From Owenia fusiformis (lineage: Eukaryota; Annelida; Polychaeta; Sabellida; Oweniidae): a stretch of DNA of 60,000 nt. Both the position numbers and the translations under genes were made by a program. The stretch lies in NCBI GenBank assembly GCA_903813345.2, contig CAIIXF020000006.1, positions 29,459,936-29,519,935 on the forward strand, written 5' to 3'. The notes under the pieces were generated by a model. That model made no database searches. It saw only the letters and a program-made list of their open reading frames with translations, and was not told where the DNA came from. Below are positions 1 through 12,100 of the stretch, in pieces. Position 1 is the stretch's first letter; the number at the start of each line of letters is the position of its first letter.

Positions 1-194
1 CATACAATAATACAGTGGTAACGTTTGACTATGTTACCCAGTAGTATTACATTTTTTACAGTCAATAAAATGTACCAGAATGGTTCAGATCATACTGAAA
101 CATGTCAATCAATTATAATTCAATATTTATTATTATTATTTAACAACGATGATGTGGTGACAGGGGAAAAAATGACCTATTTGTTTCTTTCCAG

Positions 195-3100
195 AATGGT
201 TAGATGATATTGGCCTACCACAATACAAGGACTATTTTACAGAAAACAGGGTGGATGGACGAATGTTACACTACATGACAGTAGTAAGTTCAATTTCAGT
301 TTCATTCTCCAAGACCAGAATGTCTCATTAATCAAATACAGGGCTCCAATCTCCAAGTGCAGGGATTGAGATTCACCTCTTATGTCACAATTGTCCACTG
401 TGACAGTTTCCACCTCCAATGTGACAATATCCACCTCCTATGTGACAATATCCACCTCCTATGTGACAATATCCACCTCCTATGTGACAATTGTCAACCT
501 CCTATTTGGCAAACTTTACCTTGAAAATAGAATTTAATACTCAGGGGACTGTTACAGTATTAAACTAACATAAGATAAAAGAGTTATTAAATCATGAAAT
601 CCCAAGTGTAAAACATTTAAGGTACTTAAGTATCTAAAAAGCAAGTTGGGAATATGTTATTTGTATTAATTAAACAAAAATCTTTTTTGCGGTAATTTGT
701 CTTTGTCATCAAATTAGTCAACTTGTAACCTGGATGCACTTAGTGGGAACTAGAAGTAATTTAAGTGTTTAGACGGCACTTTTTATCGCACTTTGAAAAA
801 GTGCTATGTTGTTTCTTTTTATATAGTCAGCTTTCTAAGTGTATGCTGAGGTTGATAACATATTGAAGACTTTATCAGTACAACTGAACAACCAATTTCA
901 TATTTCTGATGTTCATTAGATATTTTTGTCTTGCAAACATAAGATGCCCTGAAATAACGATCCGGAATTATAGATCACTACTCAGGGCAAACTAGATGTG
1001 ACATGTCGCTATATAAGGAATTGTCATGCAACATGACATTAATATATTAAAACTAGCTCATGCATGCAATATATAGGTCATGGTGTTCTGATTGAAAATA
1101 GGGATTGCTGTGGTATTCAATGATGCATTAACACAGTACTGTTGATAAAACACAAGGTATTAACCACTAAGTGCTGTATGAATGGTTAATACACTCTATG
1201 GGGGTTTGCAGTCAGCAAGCTTACAAAGCATCTTTGTATTCGGTGGTAAATGGTAGACATGGCTTGTTCAGTGAAGGCACTTCACCTAGAGGATCATTTT
1301 AGCATATTTCTAATTTTATGATATTTAACATTATTGTAAATAATTACACTATAAACAATGTAATTTTCAAGGTTTTTGAGACACATTAGCGACAAGGTCT
1401 AGTATAGAATTTGTATCTTTATAATCTTAGAGTCCATTCAGCTCATACTTACATTGGTATATTATACTGCATATGGCTATGCGTTAGAGATGTATATGTC
1501 AAAAATTATCAGAGATTTCTATTAAAGGCACCATATAAAGTTTAAACCACTTTGGCTTATATTGTAGTCTTACCCAATGTTATCAAAGTGTGATATGTGA
1601 AACTTTTTTTTTTAATTTCAAAAAGTGGTTTTTGATAGACTTTTTGTTCCAAAATTTGTGAATTTATTTAAAACCAACTTTAAGAGGTCACTCATATCTT
1701 CTAATTAGCCACAATTCATACCAATGCATAGCATTCATCCTCCCATGTTTTTTGCCGAAAAAATTAAGAAAATCGGTTCATAAATAAGCGAGAAATGAAC
1801 TTATCAGTGCATGAAAATGGTTCTGAGAAAAATGCATTTCAAAATTTTAGTTCTCATAGAAACCAATGGTACAATGATATCTAAAACATAATTTATTCTT
1901 CCTTTTAACCTAACATCACTAATGTTTCAAAATATTTTTGATATGTTAAAACATTGAAGTGGCCCATTAAATATGGCATTTTATTATAAAAATAGTGTGT
2001 CCTTTGTTCAACCTTTGCATTGGTGTTAAAAAGATAATCTTTTTTGAAATGCATTAAGAAATATTTGATGATTAAGAAATTTTTAACATTATTGTAAATA
2101 ATTACACTATAAACTAAGCCGTTTTGGGACTTCAAATATACCAAGATATGTGTATTTGACACCAAATATCAATAAAATTTTGAAAATAGTAGTGCAATTC
2201 ATTTTATAGCGACGCAGTATGCCTTAAACATTTCCCAGACCTATATTTTTGAGACTATCCTTTTAATACTGCGTCCCCAGCATTCATAAAAAATGGTGTT
2301 CAAGATACACTACCCATGCAAATTATTTTTGCATCTTGGAAGCCAGGCAGTATCTGTGTGATTTTATAAAAATTCGGAAATGTTCTTCAGATATGAGCCC
2401 CCTCTAAATATTGGGTGCGGAGGTACGTTTATGGAGCTCCTCCGCACCCAATATTTAGAGGGGGCTCATATCTGAAAAACATTTCCGAATTTTTATAAAA
2501 TCACACAGATACTGCCTGGCTTCCAAGATGCAAAAATAATTTGTATAGATAGTGTACCTTGAACACCATTTTTTATGAATGCTGGGGACTCAGTATTAAA
2601 AGGATAATTTCAAAATATATAGGTCTGGGAAAGGTTTAAGGCACACTGCGTCGCTATAGAATGAATTGCGCTACTATTTTCACAATTGTATTGATATTTG
2701 GTGTCAAATACACATATCTTGGTATATTTGAAGTCCCAAAACGGCTTAGTTTCAGAAATATCCCAAATTTAAATTCAAAAATGACCGTTAGCTCCGCACC
2801 CTCCGCTCATTTGCTCCGCACCCAATATTTCCCACAGGCTCTGTCTGCATAGGGTGGTATTGCTTCAGTTTTTATGTCACCACCAGAAGTGGTGACATAT
2901 TGTTATAGTTACCAACTTTTTGTGGACTATGTTTGGCATTAGGTATTTGGCAATTGGTGTTTGGTGGTTGGTGTTCGGCATCTGTAACAAATGTCAGACT
3001 TTGCATGCTAATGCCCTGCACTAGTTTTGCATCCAATGTCTGTCCCTTCATCTCCATTTATCAATACAAGTTGAGCTATTAGAGAAAGACAGCCCTCCCT

Positions 3101-6100
3101 ATCTTAACATAACACTAAAGCCTAGCCATTTATTGGGTTCCGATGCACTGGACTGGTATATCAACCTGTCCATTCTATATATATGACTGTTCCAATTAAG
3201 ATTATGGATAAGCAGTAATTAAGAGTGCGCAATACAGGTGTTGCTTATCAAGCCTATTGGCAGGTTCCCTTGAATATAATAAAACTTCTCTGTAGCAAAG
3301 TGCATATTTCTATCTATTTCTCTCAAAAATTTGGATGAAATGTCTCAATTTTTGGTGTTTTTATAAAATTTAGAGTATTGACTACATGCTTGTTTACTTT
3401 ACTCCTTGCTGATTCCACTCTTTTTCACTGTATTTTCTATTTTAAAACATGACTGTAACAACATGGTTATGTTTTTATGGAAATGATTGATGTCATGAAA
3501 ATGTATTCTTTATTCATTGTTTATTCTCGATTTTCGAAAAAATGCAAGAAATACAGACGATACATTGCAAAAATTGTTTTAAAAATAGATGACTGCTGTA
3601 AACTTGTTACTCTGTCTTAATAGGTAAAGAGTCTTATCTAACTCCCAGCAGATACTTATTACAATCAAGAAACATGCCCAGGAGTTGCACGCTGCATTAC
3701 TTTTGTCCTTACTATTTCATTAAACCAAGATTGGTGGTATTAATCCGTTTCTGTAGTTTTACGATCTGCACTCACTCATTGGAGTTTAATTTTCTTGAAA
3801 ATTCATGATATTTTGTTATGAGGAATTAGATATGAAAACAATATAAAGCCTCAACTGTACCTCAATCTAATGCAATGAAATGTACATTGATATACATGTG
3901 CATAGAAACTGTTAAGTGGAACACTTCTCCAATTGGAATGCCTCACAAGTGGAACTGAATTTTAAAAGTCCTGCAGCCCCATTGACTCCATATCAATGAA
4001 CCAGTGTAAGTGGAACACCTCGCAAGTCGCGAGCGATTGTGAAACACTTTTTACTGTCGTTCCACTTATAATACACAGATTATACTGTATCTCAGTTGAA
4101 AGAACTCATTGAAATCTGATACCTTAATTCCAGTACTCTGTTTAACTCTGTTTAACTACATCCTGTTTCTCAACATATATTTTTCTTCCTTCTCTCGTAT
4201 TCTTTCTTAATTGATCACCAACGGAGTCCATGTCATTCATTACATTTTCTAATTGAATTATTTCCCCGGAAATTGCTAGTTAGCTGACACATGTACTTCA
4301 AATTGCTTTATCAACAAATGAAATTCTATTATGTTTTGACCAGTCATAGACATTCCTCAGGTAGTCCACTAATCGTATGGTTGCTACCCGTATTATTGAT
4401 CATTTACAGAATCCATGTCATTTATTACCTTTTCTAATTGAATTGTTTCTAAAGAAATTGCTAGTTAGCTACATGTACTTTAAGGACAACTGAAATAGGT
4501 TTTCTCAACTTGAGCTACAAAAATGCTGTTTTCTTCATTGTAAGCCCAACATACATGTAGAGTTCATTCGATAGACATTATGAAAGAAATGTTAGATAAC
4601 TGTTAATGGTCATGAATAACGTAATGAAATTAACTGATCAATCAGATTGGCCCCCACGTGATTAGTAACGTCATACATGATATATAGTTTTGGTTTTATT
4701 GGTTCTTTGGTAATCACGATGTCACAGCAACCATATGATTGTTGTTTAAACAAATAACAAAACATCTTGGCATTATGACGTCACGATTTAATGGACCAAA
4801 ACGGGCAATGTGGGGACCAGTGAGAGATCATGTGGGGGCCACTAACGTCACAACCAATTCGAATATTACTTATTAAGCAGCTAATAACAATCGTTAGAGT
4901 GAAATAATTTTCTCCATTCTGATGAGAAAACATGTCCAATACATTTATCAAAAGCTTCACCTGATTCCTTTAGGTCAACAATACCATTTCATATCTGCTT
5001 TAATATATGTCAATTGCATTAACAATTAATGAAATACTACCTAATAAGATGTTTTGGCCAATTTGGACACTTCAATTTAACACTGTGTTTCAAAAAGAAC
5101 ATTATACAGTAAATGTAGTTGGATAATCGCAGAATTGTGTGCCCAAATCTCACTGGAATGGACTGTCTTCACATCAGCCCTTAGCAAAGGATTTAAAAGT
5201 TTATCTAATAAATAACCATCCAAAAAACTGTATGGACTATCTAGTGTCATTTTCTGAGGCTTGATAGTCCATTGATTTATTCCTTAATCAATCAATCTAG
5301 CAATTCATGCATTGTATTTTGTACTCAATAAGTTGAATAAAGTTTGAACATCTCTTTTTTCCTTTTATTCCCAGGGTAAGTTCCTCAGTATTTGAGGAAC
5401 AAAAATATGTGCTAGTAATTACTATAATGACAAAGCTAATGGAGTCGAGTAATCAAATATTTATAACTAATACAGGATATGACTAGTTTGTTCAATATAG
5501 ATAGAATGATCATTGCATGTTTGTACCTAATCATGCATGCTTTGGAAATACTAACACTGATTTGAGTTTTGAGCCCCCAGACAACCTTTTGTTCTGAGGT
5601 GCTTGGATACGTTCGGTGTCATGCATTTACTAGGGGAGAAATTTCTAGTCTATCTACAAGTCCTTGCAAACATTTGTGAGAAGGTGTTTAGTCAAGGGCA
5701 CAGTACCTAGGAGGGCACAGAGACTCTGAGCTAGACTAAGAAATTTCTTTTTAGCTTTGACGATGGTACAAGTCACAGAGACTCGGAGCTAGACTAAGAA
5801 ATTTCTTTCTAGCTTTGACGATGGTACAAGTCACAGAGACTCCGAGCTAGACTAAGAAATTTCTTTCTAGCTTTGACGATGGTACAAGTCAAGAAGTTAA
5901 AATAAACTGTGAAACAGCTAATTACCAATAATTGAGGAAAACATTTTACAAGAGCGAACCTTCAATCTCTCAGATAAATAGAAATTAAATTAAATGTCAA
6001 GTATAATCCTTATATATTTGTTTAGGAATACAAAAGCTGAGTTACAGTACATGGAGTATTCATACAGTAAGAGATATTAGGGACTAAAATGTCGTAGTCA

Positions 6101-9100
6101 CAAAAATCTTTCTTTGATATCAGAGCTAAACATGGATTTGTCTTTGCCATATAAACACTTTTTGTAAAGGTGTCCATAGATTGTGTGTTTTGTTAATGTG
6201 TTCATTAATTATTGAAGTGTTTTTATTCATTGTCATAACTCATTAGCATTCTGTGTTTTTATAACATAACATCTTTACTCATGTCATCTTTAAAGTTCTG
6301 ATATTCCAGTTTGTTTATTTTATCATTGTTTGCTACGGTAATAGCATCCAAGGGTGGTGTATTATGGCGCACAGTAGCTGCCATCGATATAGACATACGC
6401 TTTTTCTGTTTATTATCCCTGTTACAACAGCAATGTAGTATGCGACAATATGAGCGTCGTAGCTCTGTGTTCATGATCGCATATACAAATGGATTCAAAC
6501 AGCTACTGAGCCACAACATGGCACCACCAATCATCCTTAACGCAGGGATCTTAATGGCGGATCCCCCAGCAAGATGACTTATTGTCTGCGGGGCGTAACA
6601 TATGACAAATATACAGAAGATGATCACCATCATCTTCGTAAGTTTCATCTCCTGTTGCTTGTAATGTTTCACTGCTGTACTGGTCACAGTTGGTTGATGC
6701 ATTCCACGCTGGCCATACAGCCGTTGTTTACTACGACGCACAATCACAAAGATCTGAAGGTAGCATCCAATGATGCACGTCATTGTTGAGAGGAAGATGA
6801 ATGCAAAAAAGAACTTATTGAATGAGAATCCAGGTTCACGAATCATGACACAGAGCCCTATGGAGGGGTCGTAATCGAATCTTCCCCAAGTGTTTGTAAG
6901 TGGGAGCAGGAGCAGTAGTGGGCAGAATGACCAAGCTGCTACAAGCATGATCTTGATATGTTTCTTTGTGAATACACTGGTGTGTGATTGAGGATAAACT
7001 GTAGTGATGTTCCGGTCAACAGCAATTAAGAGCAAGGCCATAATTGTCGCACCCCCATTGCAATAGAATAAGTATAGCGATATGCGACAGACCATAAGGT
7101 TAGTTTGGATCCACCCTGTGGCAAAGTGACTTATGTTGAACAATGGTATACTCACTGTACACAAGAGGACATCACTGGCACATAAGTTCATGATGAATAT
7201 TGTGTGTATGTTTCGCAGCTTGGGCGTTGTTGCTATGGCGATAATGGTAATTATATTACCAATTGATCCAATGACTGCTATTGGTATGGTAATAGCAAGG
7301 CTTATAATCATCACTTGCTGGTGACGGTCTCTTGGCTCTATGAATGAATCGTTAAACGATAAGTTTTGTGTTGTCATAACAACTGCTGCATTGTTGTTAT
7401 TGAGATGTAAGTTATTAGTTTCCATGGTGATAATAGAGGTGTAGAATATCGTATCTGTTTTTATGGATTAAATCACTTCATTCCTTGACAGAATCTAGTT
7501 TAAAAAATATTCTTTTCCATTTTTACAAATTTTGTCACCATATACTCATGCAGTGTTTATTCACTATAATAACTCGATTATCTCCAAGTGCTTTATATAT
7601 TCTACTGTTTCCTGTCACCCCTTGTGAACTTTGATTGGCGTTTCCAGTTAAAGTGTTTTACTTGGACCACACCTGTGCTAGATGTCTTGAAGACATAATA
7701 TCTGCAGGTATCGGGGCCTGGTATAAAATGTTACCTAGATTCTTGGAATCTCCTATGCAAGGTAGGCGTGGTGCCAATATCTAGTTACAGTACATTATTC
7801 CATCTAAGGCCTTGACATGATATATATTTTATAACATACTTTTTTACTCTGACACCTGTCAGCTGTTATTGTGGTCTCAGAGTTAGGAGGTTATAAGGCT
7901 TTTCACAAAATGTTTCCCTAGATTACTGGAATCATCTCTCACCGGGGTTGATGTATCAATAAGTGCGGGTCATAGTGTATCGTTACCGCTAAGTCCTTGA
8001 TACCTTGACACAATATTTTTAGTAATATCCTTTTTTACTCTGACACTTGTCCTGTTGAGGTTATTGTTGTCTTGTAGAGTCATTAGTTCATTTGGAGATA
8101 ATGCCTTTCACAAAATGATTCCTGTATTCGTGGAATCATCTCTCCCCAGGGTTGATGTATCAATAAGTGCGGGTCATAGTGTATCATTAACCCTAAGTCC
8201 TTGATACCTTGACACAATATTTTTTAGTAATATCCTTTTTTACTCTGACACCAGTCCTGTTGAGGTTATTGTTGTCTTGTAGAGTCATTAGTTCATTTGG
8301 TGATAATACCTTTCACAAAATGTTTCCTGTATTCATGGAATTTTTTCCCTGAGGTTGCTGTATCAACGACTGCCGTATATATTGGTTTCAGTTGCTTGCT
8401 GAAAGATAAGTGAACATCTCTGATTACATCATTATTTACCCTCTCTCCCTCCACTTGCTTACACTAGCCTCTTACTACTGCAAATGATTTATAAATGTGG
8501 TATTAATATATCTTAATGGTCTCAAATGAGGCTTTATAGGATTAAACAAGAGTTTTTATGGGAGATAAGTCTTATGTCAGCTTCTTATAGCAAGAAATGA
8601 AGATTTCTGATGATATATTTCTGATATGTATCGACTAGATCAAATAATTTCAAATCTGAAGAGGGTAGATAAGATTGGCCTTTTGGTAAGGGTAATCACT
8701 ATTAGATCAGACCAAGTTATTTAATGTAATTACCTATGGGTCAGATTTCACTATGGTCTTGTTTTAAAATGCAAAATAGAGTGAAAAAGAGTGGAAATAG
8801 TCCAGTGTTTTAACAACAGGTGACCAATAATCTCAAGATTATCCAGATATGCCATGAAAATTGGCATATCATTTATATTTTGCAGAGAAAATGTGTGGAG
8901 CTACCATGACTGGAAATGTATAGGGTTCCCCTTAGGTAACACTGTATGATAACATCATTACTTGAAGTCAGTACTTTATTATTACTTTATCTCAACTGTA
9001 TTATGGCTGTTACTGATAATTGTGTCTATGAGGGAGATTTTTCCAATACAAAACATGATACTGTTATATGTTAGCTACTCTTCAATAGTTTCATTTTGCA

Positions 9101-12100
9101 TCTTTGAAAGAGGACTTCTTCTACGATAAATAATGTACTGGTAAGACATGTGATATCTCAGGGTATTATATTGGCCTGTCAGACACTTTTTTCAAAGAGG
9201 GCTCAGTTTTCACCATGTTAATCAAGATGGGGGGGAGTGTATACTGTGTAGTTTTTCAAAATGTATAATATTTTTTTCATTTTAAATTTGAATTTTTCAA
9301 TAAATATAAATGATTTTCTTCCATTTTTTCATATTTAAATACCGTATTCTCTGTATCTAGCACCAGGGGGACTTAAAAAATTGAAAAGTATAATACATCC
9401 TTCAGACCATTCTAATAAGCGCCCATATATGAAAGAAGTCAAAAGTCCCTGGGAATTTCATCCATGGGAATTTTTCCTGCCAAGAATGCCTTATTTGCAA
9501 CATCACTACGAAGTTACAGCATATTTTTACAATAAAGATATGTATTGTTATTGGAGAGATTATGGTAAAGATCGCTAAAATAAAGCACTGATCTTGCAAG
9601 AATTGAACTAGATAATGTTGAAGGTGATTGAAGGAATCCCCAAGAGAATCCCTTGAATTGAAGGAACTTTTGTTTTCCCCCCATTGTCTCCCATATTTCC
9701 ACGAGAGACTTTTGGTATCGATCTAAATTCAAACCTTATCTTTTTAATTTGATCATCATTTTTCATGTGAAAGTTGTATTACAAATGTTAAAAAGAAACG
9801 AGAAATGTGACGATCTTTTGATGTGTGCAGAAATCCTGCGTAGAAGCTGTCTTGGTAAAATGCTGATCAAAATTCTTAAACATGAACATTTCCTTCATTC
9901 ATTATGGACTATTTTGAGATAACATTAGTTTAGTATGATGTTGGAAGCACCCAATGATAGATATTTATTGGCAGGATGCATCGAAATTACAAAATGCATT
10001 ACGTTTACAGCAGATTTGTATCAGTACTCTATTATCGCCCACTCAAGTTTTATTTTTTCTGATATATTCATTAGTACTTGGTCATTTGTGAAGTGCGTTT
10101 ATTTTTTGACGGAAGTATTGTGAAACCCATTTTTAAAAGGCCCATGTGCAGTATAGCAAGTGATTTTAGACAGTCATATCTTTCACTATGAGTACTTTCT
10201 GGCCATAAATACAGCGTTTTTTATTAAAACAATATGTTTTCTCTCAAGTGAAGTCCCCATGATAATATCAATATAATATCAATCCAACTCTCTGGAAAAT
10301 TATGGATTAGGGCCCCACCTTGCCCCTTTTTATTTTAAAAAATGTTAGGCTAATTTTCTCAAAAGAGGATTTTGTTTTTCTCAATTTAAACATATCAAAA
10401 GTCTCCTCTACATTATACTGTATTAGCAATTTCTGAAAAGGGGATTGGTATTGAAATGCGTTAAAGTTAAAAACTACATATTCCCATGTTATTTTCCCAT
10501 AGGGAAAACTCGTGCTATCCATTTTGTTTAGCATAACTTTGGTCATCGAAAATTGATATCTTCAAAACAAGACTTTCAATACCTTTCTATTTTTGAAGAT
10601 GTTTTAGACCCCTTGTTGAATAATCATTTCATGTAATAAAACTCAGAAAAGGAGATCCTCTTTTGAGTAAATAGGTTCAATATTTTAAAAAAAATGTTGA
10701 CATGGGGTCTCTATTTATAATTTTTTGAATTGTTAGATTGATATTTTTATCATCATGGGTACTTCACTTGAAAGAAAACATATTATTTTAATAAAAAAAA
10801 CTATGTATTTATGCCCAAAAGGTACTCATTGTGAAAGATATAACTGTCTAAAATCACTTGCCATACTGCACATGGTCTTTTTAATAATTTCAAAAAATTA
10901 CATTATATTGAAAATCATCTTGCTTAAGATAAAAATTAAAGTTAATATAAATTATTATCAATTAATTTTTGTCTAGACCATACTTAATGTATATATTTCA
11001 TGCCATAGAACATATTCAGCTTTATTTTCTGTTTGCTAATGGCCTTAATGGGGTCCAATTGCTCATATCAAAACAATACATATTGCTGGTTAATGCACTC
11101 AAGCATCAAAAACGCATGATGAATACCTGATACCATGCACTTCTCTTGACTACTTGACTTGTCATTTTTAGCTGCATATACTGTTAATTATGTTCTTTGT
11201 CACATCTATTAATGATGTGTTGGCACACTTAAATCCTTTTATTCATGATATAAATATATATGTAAATTGTACTATCTGAGCATTACATTTTACTTTAGAG
11301 GCTTATTCTCTAACCAAAATATCTGAAAATAAATGTTTACCTTGAAATTCTAGTTCGATAACACAAGGTTTCATTAGAAGCTGTCAACAACCCATTTTCT
11401 CCAGGTGCTCTAACAAAAATCAACTGTAGTTTTGAGAATGTTTCAATATTAGATATGTATTTCTAATAATTCTGCCTGATGTTTTCATGCATTGTGCCTG
11501 TTGTAAAAAAATCCTATTTGAAACCCTTGAATAATGAAATAAATGAAACCTTAATATACGAGTATAAACTAAATATATACATGCAATTACCAGTCTGTCC
11601 TCATTGATTCAATTCTTTTAGGTGCAACTGTAATGTTTGCTTTGCTATTGTTACATACCTTGATTTGCAATTAGCAGATGATAATTCCTGCACTTGACTG
11701 TACTGTTTCTCTGCTTCTCTGCTCCTGGTAGCAGATATATATATCTCCCAGCTATAGGTGATGTCATAATCTGTTTGTTCGGCTTGTCTCGTGGGTATAG
11801 TGAAGGCAGATTAGTGTAATCACTGATACCAAATGCAGTAAACGGAATTCATAGCCCTCTGGAGGGAATATATAGCCCTCTGATGTGATTATAGCCCTCT
11901 GTAAAAAAGATAGAAAACAGAATTTATAATTCTAGCTAATCTGAAAAAGGAAAATTTGACTTCCCAGATGGATAGGAGCATAAGTCACATGGTTACAGAT
12001 TGACCAATGAGAGAATAATGTATTATTCTTATGTTTATAACATGAAGTCAGACCTATACTTTCATCAAATTGATTCTATTGTTTATTAATTTGAACATCT

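Larger units (their letters stand above)
284..6258 (+). other. Liprin-beta intron 1, 5' portion
   Basis: AT-rich intronic DNA. It contains a 21-bp minisatellite (about 372-505), a 33-bp direct repeat (1324-1356 and 2082-2114), a large fold-back element (2111-2752), a weak MITE-like pair around 4648-4842 and three 58-bp tandem units at 5716-5889. No exon-like coding sequence was recognised on either strand. Confidence 0.75.

Noticed and set aside
1905-2165. 86-codon minus-strand frame
   Set aside because: It spans AT-rich intron and the edge of the fold-back element, with no recognisable domain.
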